Under the pieces are notes generated by a model that made no database searches, had not been told where the DNA came from, and saw only the letters and a list, made by a program, of their open reading frames with translations. A program made the translations under genes and the position numbers. A stretch of DNA of 5,122 bases, from NCBI GenBank assembly GCA_020050375.1, contig JAGVKR010000664.1:1-5122 (forward strand). The letters run 5' to 3'. The stretch comes from Planctomycetales bacterium (GTDB lineage: Bacteria > Planctomycetota > Planctomycetia > Planctomycetales > Planctomycetaceae). Positions 1-5,122 of the stretch are shown piece by piece (the stretch's first letter is position 1; each line of letters starts with the position of its first letter).

Positions 1-1
1 C

Positions 2-259
2 TCACACAATCCACCGCCCAAGCTCGATCCCCGCCGCTATCCAAAGACTGGCCCCGGCAGCGAGCAGGGAGGCATCGGCCACCTGATCATCTCGCTCCTG
101 GTTGCCGTGGGCTCCCTCGTCCACGTAGCACGGACTGTTAGTCCGTGCGTAACATTGCCACCATCGCTCGCACAGCGTAATCCGGCTCAAGCCGGGACTA
201 CGAGCGACTCCAAGCGGGGCGCGCTTCTTGCCATGCCCCTCTCGGGGGGATATGGTTGA
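2..259 (+). CDS. Possible 3' end of an upstream gene, partial at left edge
   Basis: This plus-strand frame is open from base 2 to a TGA at 257-259 (85 residues) and has no start in the window. It may be the C-terminus of a gene beginning further left. Over the first 41 codons I count about 33 G/C third positions, similar to the two clear genes downstream. The peptide there is Pro/Lys/Arg-rich (PPPKLDPRRYPKTGPG) followed by a hydrophobic run (GIGHLIISLLVAVGSL) that could be a membrane helix. From about base 125 the frame enters the REP-like palindromes, third-position bias fades, and the composition looks like translated repeat. If the gene is real, its original stop may have been replaced by repeat insertion, leaving a tail of about 40 non-native residues. 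I recognise no family. The alternative is that the whole stretch is intergenic, and the opposite strand is also open here. Confidence 0.3.
   Translation, partial: SHNPPPKLDPRRYPKTGPGSEQGGIGHLIISLLVAVGSLVHVARTVSPCVTLPPSLAQRNPAQAGTTSDSKRGALLAMPLSGGYG
125..148 (+). repeat. REP-like palindrome, GTAG-headed, plus orientation
   Basis: GTAG at 125-128 leads directly into a perfect 9-bp inverted repeat, GCACGGACT (128-136) and AGTCCGTGC (140-148), separated by a 3-base loop (GTT). A GTAG/GGAG-type tetranucleotide followed by a hairpin is the known form of REP elements mobilised by REP-associated tyrosine transposases (RAYTs). Assignment to that class is by form only, since no transposase gene is in the window. 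It is the left member of an inverted pair with the element at 182-201. Confidence 0.7.
182..201 (-). repeat. REP-like palindrome, GTAG-headed, minus orientation
   Basis: On the minus strand GTAG (complement of 198-201) precedes a 6-bp perfect inverted repeat, CCGGCT (182-187) and AGCCGG (190-195), with a 2-base centre. A possible G-T pair extends it to 181/196. It faces the element at 125-148, so the two form a head-to-head pair about 77 bp across, like the paired REPs called BIMEs in enterobacteria. The stem sequence differs from its partner, but the GTAG head and hairpin layout are shared. Confidence 0.6.
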
Positions 260-285
260 ATCTGTCAGACCTGCATCTCTGCCAC

Positions 286-290
286 GGAAG
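286..290 (+). promoter_or_regulatory. Shine-Dalgarno sequence for the large TPR gene
   Basis: GGAAG lies 7 bases upstream of the ATG at 298. It supports that ATG over the in-frame TTG at 256, which would put 14 polar residues in front of a well-formed signal peptide. The TTG also has a purine-rich run (GGGGGGA, 244-250) upstream, so the choice rests mainly on the signal peptide. Confidence 0.6.
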
Positions 291-297
291 ACCACTC

Positions 298-3200
298 ATG
301 ACATTGCGTTGGCCCTTCGCCGCCGCCCTGGGGATTTTGCTGCTGTTTGTCGCCCCGCTGGGGGCGGTCGAGCCCTATCTGGAATTCGTCAAGGGGCTCC
401 GCGATCGCGACTATCACGATTTGGCGCTGCAGTACCTCGAAGAGCTCGAACAGCGGCCCGGGATCCCCTCGGAGGTCAAAGAGGTCCTCTCCTACGAGAA
501 GGCCCTCACGCTCCTCGACGGGGCCCGCAACATTCGCAATCCCGAAGCGCAGGGAAAGCAGCTCGACCAGGCCCGCGGTTACCTCGAACAGTTTCTCAAG
601 GCCAGCCCCAACCACCCGCAGGCCGCACAGGCCAACAGCGAGCTGGCCCAGGTCTACGTCGGCAAGGGAAAAGTCGAAGTCCTCCAGTCAAAATCCCCCA
701 ACAACGCCGCGCAAAAGGCTGATTTTCAGAAGAAGGCGCGCGGCTATTTCGCCGAGGCCCGCCAGATGTTTCAGGCGGCGCACGACCGCTTCCAGACCGA
801 GTACGAAAAGTTCGACAAGTTCATCCCCAAAACCGATAAGGCCCGCCACGACGCCCGCGAGCAAGCCTACGTCAGGTGGATTCAAACGCAGCTCAACCTG
901 GCCATCCTGATCTACGAAGAGGCCCAAACCTACGACAAAGGCTCGACCGAAAACCGCAAACGGCTCACCGACGCCTCGAACGCCTTCGAGCAGATCCACG
1001 CGCGGCACCGCAGCCTGGTGGCCGGGCTGCACGCCCGCATGCTCCAGGGAAAATGCTTCGAAGAGCAGGACGACATCACCAAGGCGATTGGCATCTACGA
1101 CGAGCTTTTGGGGCACGGCGGCGACAAGCCGACCGGCGCGCTCAAGAACCTGCAGGATCGCGTGCTGCTCTTCAAGCTGATCTGCCTCAACCACGACAAG
1201 CGCAAAGACTATCAGGTCGTCGCTCAGACGGCGGCGGAATGGGTCAAGGAGAACCGCAGCTCCCTCTCGACCCGCAACGGGCTCGGAATCCAATGGGAAA
1301 TGGTCCGCGTCGAAGAGCTGCTCGCCCGCAAGGAAGGGGTTTTGGATGCCGAGCGGAATCGATTGCTGCAACAGGCGCTTTCCACGGCACGTTCGATTAA
1401 TAAGTTTCCCGGGGAGTACAAAGACGGTTCGACGGCGATGATCCAGCGGCTGATGGTCGCCCTCGACCGCGAGCCGGGCGATCCGAAAGATTTCGCAACC
1501 GCCTTCGGCACCGGACGGACCTTAATCGAGGACATCCGCAACCGGAACAAGGCGATCGCCGAGTCGAGTGGCGCCGAGCGCGACAAGCAGGTCGCCGACC
1601 TGCAGACTGTTCTGAAAGAAGCCGTTCGCGTCCTGCGGTTGGCGCTGCAATTGGCCTCGTCCAAAGACGACGAAAAAGACATCAACCGGGTTCGCTATTT
1701 TCTGTCGTACTCCTATTACAGTCTCCGCGACTACAGCTACGAGTCGGCGATCCTCGCGGAATTCGTGGCCCGCAAGTACGTCGACAAGCAGCCCGACGGG
1801 GCCCTCGAAGCGGCTTATCTCGCCCAGGCGGCGCATATCCAGGCCTACAACCGGAATTCCGAAAGCGACCGCTCCTCCGACGTCCAGCGGATCATTTCCA
1901 TCTGCAACTTCATCACCGAGCATTGGCCCGAAAGCGACAAGGCCCAGGACGCGCGGATGAATCTCGGGGCGTTCTTCAGCCAGTTGCGACAACCCGCCGA
2001 GGCGGCAAAGTGGTTTTTGCAGGTTCCCGAATCGGCTCCGCAGCATCTCGAAGCCCAGTTGGCCGCCGGGAATGCGTTCTGGGTCAACTATCTCGAAGAA
2101 TCGATCCGCCCCGAAGCCGATCGCAAACCGCCCGACCAGCTCGACGAGCTGGTCAAGCAGGCCCGCAGCATCCTGCAAAATGCGATCACGCGCTACGAGT
2201 CGCAATTGCCCAAGGACGTCGCCCAGGTCGAGCCGGCCAAGCTCGCCAAGCTCAGCGAGGCCAAGCTGACTTACGGCCAGATCCTCAACGGCAGCGGCGA
2301 TTACAAGGGGGCCTTGGCGCAGCTCACCGAAGGCCCGCTCGCGGTGGTCGCCGCAGTCTCAGCACCCGACGGAAACGAGCAAAAGCGTCCGCCGAAACCC
2401 AACATCAAAAGCCGCGAATTCGCCAGCTTCGCCCACCAGCAGATCTTGCGGTCGTACGTCGGGATCCAGGATCTCGACAAGGCGCGGGCCGAGATGAAAG
2501 AGTTGGAGAGCATCGAAGGGGCCGCCGGCGGGGGCGCGGCCCTCACCCGCATTTTTCTCGACCTCGGCAAAGAGCTCGAGAAAGAAGTCAAACGCCTGCA
2601 GGCCGCGAACGATCCGCGACTGGGCGAGGTGCTCAAGTCGTTCGAGAAATTTCTCGACGACATGTCGAGCCGCAAGGAAGGGCAGGATTATCACAGCCTG
2701 ATGTGGGTCGCCGAGACGTACCGCGCGCTGGGCGAAGGGCTCGAAGCGGGGGATTCCGCCAAGTCCGACGGGTACTTTTCCAAGTCGATCTCGGCCCTGC
2801 AGGCGATTCTTGACGAAGAGGCCAAGCGCCCCGGCTACGCGCCGCGCGACGCCTTGACGGGAGTCCAGCTTCGCAAAGTGATGTGCCTGCGGCGGCAGAA
2901 GTCGTTCGAAGAAGGTCGCAAGCTGGTGAACGTCATTCTCAAGGAGCATCCCAAGGCGCTCGACGCCCAGATCGAAGCGGCCCGGCTCTACCAGGACTGG
3001 GCCTCCCGCGGCGGCCCCGCGGATCGCGACAAGTGGGGCCTGGCGATCGACGGCGATCAGCACTCGAAGAAGAAGCAAAAACTGGTCTGGGGCTGGTCGG
3101 GGATCGCCCAGCGCCTCGACACGAGCCTGACCAACGCCACCAGCAACAACGCCGAGCACCGGCAGCAATATCTCGACGCCCGGTACAGTGTCGCCTGGTG

Positions 3201-3720
3201 CCGGCTGCACGAGGCGCTCAGCCAGGCGTCGGGCAAGAGCCGCTCGGAGCTATTGGAGCGGGCTCACGCCGATTTGATGGTCACCGCCAAGCTCAATCCC
3301 GAGCTCGGCGGCGGCGAGACGTGGGAAAAATTCAACAGCCTCTATCGCCAGATTCAGCGGGAAATGGTCGACGCCGGTCTTCAGAAAACCGAGATCGTCG
3401 ACCTCGACAAACGCGCGCGGCGCAGCCCGGGGGAAGCGAACGCGTCCAAGGCTAAGGCAACCGCAACCCGGCAGAAGAAAGCCGCTGTCAAAGTCTCCGA
3501 AAAGGGGAAAGCGGGTTCTCCCGCCGCGAAGTCGAAATCCGAGGGCGGGAGCGTCCTGACATGGATCCTGCTGGGGCTGGTCGTGCTCGCGGGGGGAGGC
3601 GCGACGGCCTGGTTCGCGTTCCTCCGCAAACAAAAACCGCCGGCGTTTCAGCGCTATCAATCCGATGTCGAGCTGGAACTGCCTGTGAAGAAGAAACCAT
3701 CGACCCGGTCGAAGGCGTGA
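298..3720 (+). CDS. Exported, membrane-anchored TPR-repeat protein (1140 aa)
   Basis: This is a large helical-repeat protein, probably a protein-protein interaction scaffold in the cell envelope; no enzymatic motif is visible. Residues 1-23 form a signal peptide: R4, a hydrophobic core (about 7-19), and likely cleavage after LGA (21-23). A long alpha-helical solenoid follows. The clearest TPR-like units are near 102-130, 464-497, 549-582, 651-685, 709-742 and 857-886, with degenerate helices between. A Trp-rich patch (WGW, 931-933) sits in a basic stretch near the solenoid's end. Residues 1038-1085 are a Lys/Ala/Ser/Gly-rich linker, 1086-1109 a single hydrophobic membrane helix, and 1110-1140 a basic tail starting RKQK. 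This predicts a type I topology: solenoid outside the inner membrane, tail in the cytoplasm. The start was chosen for the signal peptide and the GGAAG at 286-290. It lies 83 bases upstream of a second exported TPR gene and is likely co-transcribed with it. Class and topology are fairly secure; function is unknown. Confidence 0.93.
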   Translation: MTLRWPFAAALGILLLFVAPLGAVEPYLEFVKGLRDRDYHDLALQYLEELEQRPGIPSEVKEVLSYEKALTLLDGARNIRNPEAQGKQLDQARGYLEQFLKASPNHPQAAQANSELAQVYVGKGKVEVLQSKSPNNAAQKADFQKKARGYFAEARQMFQAAHDRFQTEYEKFDKFIPKTDKARHDAREQAYVRWIQTQLNLAILIYEEAQTYDKGSTENRKRLTDASNAFEQIHARHRSLVAGLHARMLQGKCFEEQDDITKAIGIYDELLGHGGDKPTGALKNLQDRVLLFKLICLNHDKRKDYQVVAQTAAEWVKENRSSLSTRNGLGIQWEMVRVEELLARKEGVLDAERNRLLQQALSTARSINKFPGEYKDGSTAMIQRLMVALDREPGDPKDFATAFGTGRTLIEDIRNRNKAIAESSGAERDKQVADLQTVLKEAVRVLRLALQLASSKDDEKDINRVRYFLSYSYYSLRDYSYESAILAEFVARKYVDKQPDGALEAAYLAQAAHIQAYNRNSESDRSSDVQRIISICNFITEHWPESDKAQDARMNLGAFFSQLRQPAEAAKWFLQVPESAPQHLEAQLAAGNAFWVNYLEESIRPEADRKPPDQLDELVKQARSILQNAITRYESQLPKDVAQVEPAKLAKLSEAKLTYGQILNGSGDYKGALAQLTEGPLAVVAAVSAPDGNEQKRPPKPNIKSREFASFAHQQILRSYVGIQDLDKARAEMKELESIEGAAGGGAALTRIFLDLGKELEKEVKRLQAANDPRLGEVLKSFEKFLDDMSSRKEGQDYHSLMWVAETYRALGEGLEAGDSAKSDGYFSKSISALQAILDEEAKRPGYAPRDALTGVQLRKVMCLRRQKSFEEGRKLVNVILKEHPKALDAQIEAARLYQDWASRGGPADRDKWGLAIDGDQHSKKKQKLVWGWSGIAQRLDTSLTNATSNNAEHRQQYLDARYSVAWCRLHEALSQASGKSRSELLERAHADLMVTAKLNPELGGGETWEKFNSLYRQIQREMVDAGLQKTEIVDLDKRARRSPGEANASKAKATATRQKKAAVKVSEKGKAGSPAAKSKSEGGSVLTWILLGLVVLAGGGATAWFAFLRKQKPPAFQRYQSDVELELPVKKKPSTRSKA

Positions 3721-3736
3721 AAACGACTGACAACTT

Positions 3737-3759
3737 GTAGTGTGGACTTCAGTCCACAC
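3737..3759 (+). repeat. REP-like palindrome in the spacer between the two TPR genes
   Basis: GTAG (3737-3740) overlaps by one base a perfect 9-bp inverted repeat, GTGTGGACT (3740-3748) and AGTCCACAC (3751-3759), with a 2-base centre (TC). In RNA this would be an 8-bp stem with a 4-base loop. The layout and the inner GGACT/AGTCC match the element at 125-148, so both appear to belong to one family. It lies 17 bases after the stop of the large TPR gene and about 28 bases before the Shine-Dalgarno sequence of the next. No T-run follows, so a classic intrinsic terminator is unlikely. It could still stabilise or help process the mRNA. Confidence 0.72.
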
Positions 3760-3787
3760 GAAATGGATTCGCGTTGATTTTAAGATC

Positions 3788-3793
3788 GAGGAG
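3788..3793 (+). promoter_or_regulatory. Shine-Dalgarno sequence for the small TPR gene
   Basis: GAGGAG ends 10 bases before the ATG at 3804. It favours that start over the in-frame TTG at 3774, which lies upstream of this site, and over the internal ATG at 3822, which would be 28 bases away. Confidence 0.6.
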
Positions 3794-3803
3794 CGAGCCG
3801 CAC

Positions 3804-4877
3804 ATGTTCCCAAACATCCGAATGATCGTCTGCCTGTTCGTCGCCGCCTCGCTGGCTGGTGCGACAGCCCGCGCAGCCGAGAGCATCACCCGCAAGCGCG
3901 ACAAGCCGATCTCCGGCGATGTCACCGAAGTCAGCAAAACCGAAGTCACCGTCAAGGTGAAGTCCCCGAAAGAAGAGACGCTCAAGATCCCGGCCAACGA
4001 GGTCCAGAGCATCGCCTGGACGGGCGAGCCCCCCGAAGCGAATCTGGCCCGCAGCGACGACGCCGGCGGACGCTATCAGCGGGCGCTCGACAGCTACCAG
4101 AAGATGCTGCAGTCCAGTAAAGCCCCGAACCCGCTCTCGAAGATCGACCTTGAATACGGGATCACCCGTGCCAACGCCCGGCTGGCCCTCACCGACCCTG
4201 CGCGCATCGACGACGCGATCAAGAAGCTTGAAGAGTTCCGTTCGAAGCACGGCGATCATTATCGGTTCTATGAAGCGGTCGGCCTTCTGGGGCGGCTCTA
4301 TCTCGCGAAGAAAGATTTCGTGAAAGCCCAGTCGGCGTTCGACACGCTCGCCAAGGCCCCCTGGAAGGAATCGCAGATCGCCGCGAAGATCGCCATCGGC
4401 CGGCTGTTGCAGGCCGACAACAAATCCGACGAAGCCCTCGCCGCCTTCGATGCCGTGATCGGGCAGTCGGCCGAGGGGCGGCTGGAAGAGTCGCAGCGGC
4501 AGGAGGCAATGCTCGGCAAGTCGCAGGTCTTGATTTCACAGAAAAAGCACGACGAGGCGCAGAAGCTGCTCGAAGAGGTGATCGATAAAGCCGATGCCGA
4601 CAACGCCAAGGTGATGGCCGAAGCCTACGTGCGGCTCGGCGATTGCCTGCGCGAACAGGGGAAAGACAAGGAGGCCCTCTTCGCGTATCTGCACGTCGAC
4701 GTTTTGTTTGCCTCCGAAAAGCCGCTGCAGGCCGAGGCCCTGTTTCACCTGACGCGCCTCTTCGAAAAAACCGGGCAAAAAGCGAAAGCCGCCGAATTGC
4801 GCGACAAGCTCGAAAGCGAAGAGTTCAAGAACACCGACTGGGCCCGTCAACTGAAAGCTCCCGCCGCATCAGGTTAA
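3804..4877 (+). CDS. Exported TPR-repeat protein with N-terminal beta-rich module (357 aa)
   Basis: This is probably a soluble periplasmic or surface protein that binds other proteins; no catalytic motif is visible. Residues 1-24 form a signal peptide with R6, a hydrophobic core (about 7-20) and an ARA cleavage motif (22-24). Residues about 26-74 look like a compact beta module: alternating hydrophobics in GDVTEVSKTEVTVKVK, then LKIPANEVQSIAW ending at T73-G74. A GEPPEANLARSDDAGGRY linker leads into TPR units near 88-104, 156-187, 193-225, 234-266, 271-304 and 308-337, with typical Gly/Ala/Tyr spacing (LGRLYLAKKDFVKAQSAF, LGDCLREQGKDKEALFAY). The C-terminus ends shortly after W346 with no membrane helix, unlike the upstream protein. 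The beta-module-plus-TPR layout resembles exported TPR proteins I associate with planctomycetes; that family link is from memory. The start is set by GAGGAG at 3788-3793. Function is unknown; a partnership with the upstream anchored TPR protein is inferred from adjacency and shared export. Confidence 0.92.
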   Translation: MFPNIRMIVCLFVAASLAGATARAAESITRKRDKPISGDVTEVSKTEVTVKVKSPKEETLKIPANEVQSIAWTGEPPEANLARSDDAGGRYQRALDSYQKMLQSSKAPNPLSKIDLEYGITRANARLALTDPARIDDAIKKLEEFRSKHGDHYRFYEAVGLLGRLYLAKKDFVKAQSAFDTLAKAPWKESQIAAKIAIGRLLQADNKSDEALAAFDAVIGQSAEGRLEESQRQEAMLGKSQVLISQKKHDEAQKLLEEVIDKADADNAKVMAEAYVRLGDCLREQGKDKEALFAYLHVDVLFASEKPLQAEALFHLTRLFEKTGQKAKAAELRDKLESEEFKNTDWARQLKAPAASG

Positions 4878-4904
4878 GGCGACATGAGACTGCGTCGCGC
4901 GGGA

Positions 4905-4999
4905 TGCCGGGGTCAAAGCGGCGCCGAAGATCACGGGATGCGGCGTGTCATTCCTTCAAGGGATCAAACGCATGGCCGGAATCAACCCGCGAGCGTGGC
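4905..4999 (+). repeat. 123-bp tandem repeat, first copy (conserved 95 bases)
   Basis: The 95 bases from 4905 align without gaps to 5028-5122 at an offset of exactly 123. I count 20 mismatches by hand (about 79% identity). The best conserved blocks are the first 16 bases (TGCCGGGGTCAAAGCG), the GCGTGTCA and TCCTTC blocks in the middle, and the last 17 bases ending CGAGCGTGGC. The unit starts 28 bases after the small TPR gene's stop. It resembles no mobile element end that I recognise. Confidence 0.85.
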
Positions 5000-5024
5000 C
5001 CCGTCTCCGGCCACGGGGCCACGC
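4993..5024. repeat. 12-bp perfect hairpin at the tandem-repeat junction
   Basis: GCGTGGCCCCGT (4993-5004) is the exact reverse complement of ACGGGGCCACGC (5013-5024), with an 8-base loop (CTCCGGCC). The left arm starts in the end of the first repeat copy and the right arm ends just before the second copy. It is the strongest hairpin noticed in the window. It lies about 115 bases after the small TPR gene's stop and has no T-run on either side, so it is not a canonical intrinsic terminator. It could still act as a transcript-end stabiliser. Confidence 0.8.
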
Positions 5025-5027
5025 GGG

Positions 5028-5122
5028 TGCCGGGGTCAAAGCGACACCGACGGTCACGGGCTCTAGCGTGTCACTCCTTCGCAGGAACAAACCCGCAGTC
5101 GGAGCCAACCCGCGAGCGTGGC
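5028..5122 (+). repeat. 123-bp tandem repeat, second copy, reaching the window edge
   Basis: This copy matches 4905-4999 base for base at an offset of 123, with about 20 substitutions and no gaps. It ends exactly at the window edge on GCGTGGC (5116-5122), which is the first 7 bases of the left arm of the junction hairpin. The array, or at least another hairpin, therefore probably continues to the right. Confidence 0.82.

Noticed and set aside
2..295. A 97-codon minus-strand ORF across the left end
   Set aside because: It runs through both REP-like palindromes, overlaps the Shine-Dalgarno region of the large TPR gene and has odd composition. The plus-strand frame has slightly stronger third-position bias over bases 2-125, though neither is proven.
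256..297. TTG at 256 as an upstream start for the large TPR gene
   Set aside because: It would put 14 polar residues (including His and Cys) before the signal peptide. The ATG at 298 has its own Shine-Dalgarno sequence and a normal signal-peptide start.
2236..2269. Short internal repeat of AAGCT-type codons in the large gene
   Set aside because: It simply encodes the Ala-Lys-Leu-rich helix AKLAKLSEAKL and is explained by helix composition.
688..3210. Long minus-strand ORFs (688-1371, 1522-2205, 2359-3210) and the plus-strand frame 1923-2813
   Set aside because: All lie inside the 1140-residue gene and are expected by-products of its strong G/C third-position bias. The gene itself has a signal peptide, TPR pattern and membrane anchor throughout one uninterrupted frame.
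3737..3759. The spacer palindrome as an intrinsic terminator
   Set aside because: No T-run follows the stem; the next bases are GAAATGG.
3774..3803. TTG at 3774 as the start of the small TPR gene
   Set aside because: It precedes the GAGGAG site and would add ten charged and polar residues before the signal peptide. ATG 3804 fits both signals.
4884..5066. A 60-codon plus-strand ORF after the small TPR gene
   Set aside because: It lies inside the 123-bp tandem repeat. Because 123 is a multiple of 3, the same peptide fragment (GCRGQS) recurs as an artefact. There is no good Shine-Dalgarno sequence, and the composition differs from the real genes.
4905..5122. The tandem repeat as a CRISPR array
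   Set aside because: The unit is 123 bp, the copies are diverged throughout, and there is no short identical repeat alternating with unique spacers.

Overview
The window reads as chromosomal DNA of a GC-rich planctomycete, most likely of the Pirellulales/Gemmatales type. This is an inference. It rests on two consecutive exported tetratricopeptide (TPR) proteins of a style I associate with that phylum, on strong G/C preference at third codon positions, and on GTAG-headed extragenic palindromes. No rRNA, tRNA, transposase, phage gene or CRISPR array is visible.

Layout. Positions 1-259 may hold the 3' end of a gene that enters from the left: an open plus-strand frame with a hydrophobic stretch and coding-like third positions over its first ~125 bases. 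That frame then runs through a pair of inverted REP-like palindromes (125-148 plus strand, 182-201 minus strand). Positions 298-3720 encode a 1140-residue protein with a signal peptide, a long alpha-helical TPR solenoid, a Lys/Ala/Ser-rich linker, one C-terminal membrane helix and a short basic tail. An 83-base spacer carries a third GTAG-headed palindrome (3737-3759) and a Shine-Dalgarno sequence. Positions 3804-4877 encode a 357-residue protein with a signal peptide, a small beta-rich N-terminal module and about five TPR units. Positions 4878-5122 contain no convincing gene. They hold two copies of a diverged 123-bp tandem repeat, with a 12-bp perfect hairpin at the junction, and the array appears to continue beyond the right edge.

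How the parts relate. The two TPR genes are co-oriented, close together and both exported, so they probably belong to one transcription unit and one envelope-associated assembly. The large protein would be the membrane-anchored scaffold and the small one a soluble periplasmic partner. Neither has a visible catalytic motif, so no biochemical function is assigned. The most unusual content is the non-coding repeats: the REP-like family around and between the genes, and the 123-bp tandem unit, whose two copies differ partly by changes that preserve a possible stem.
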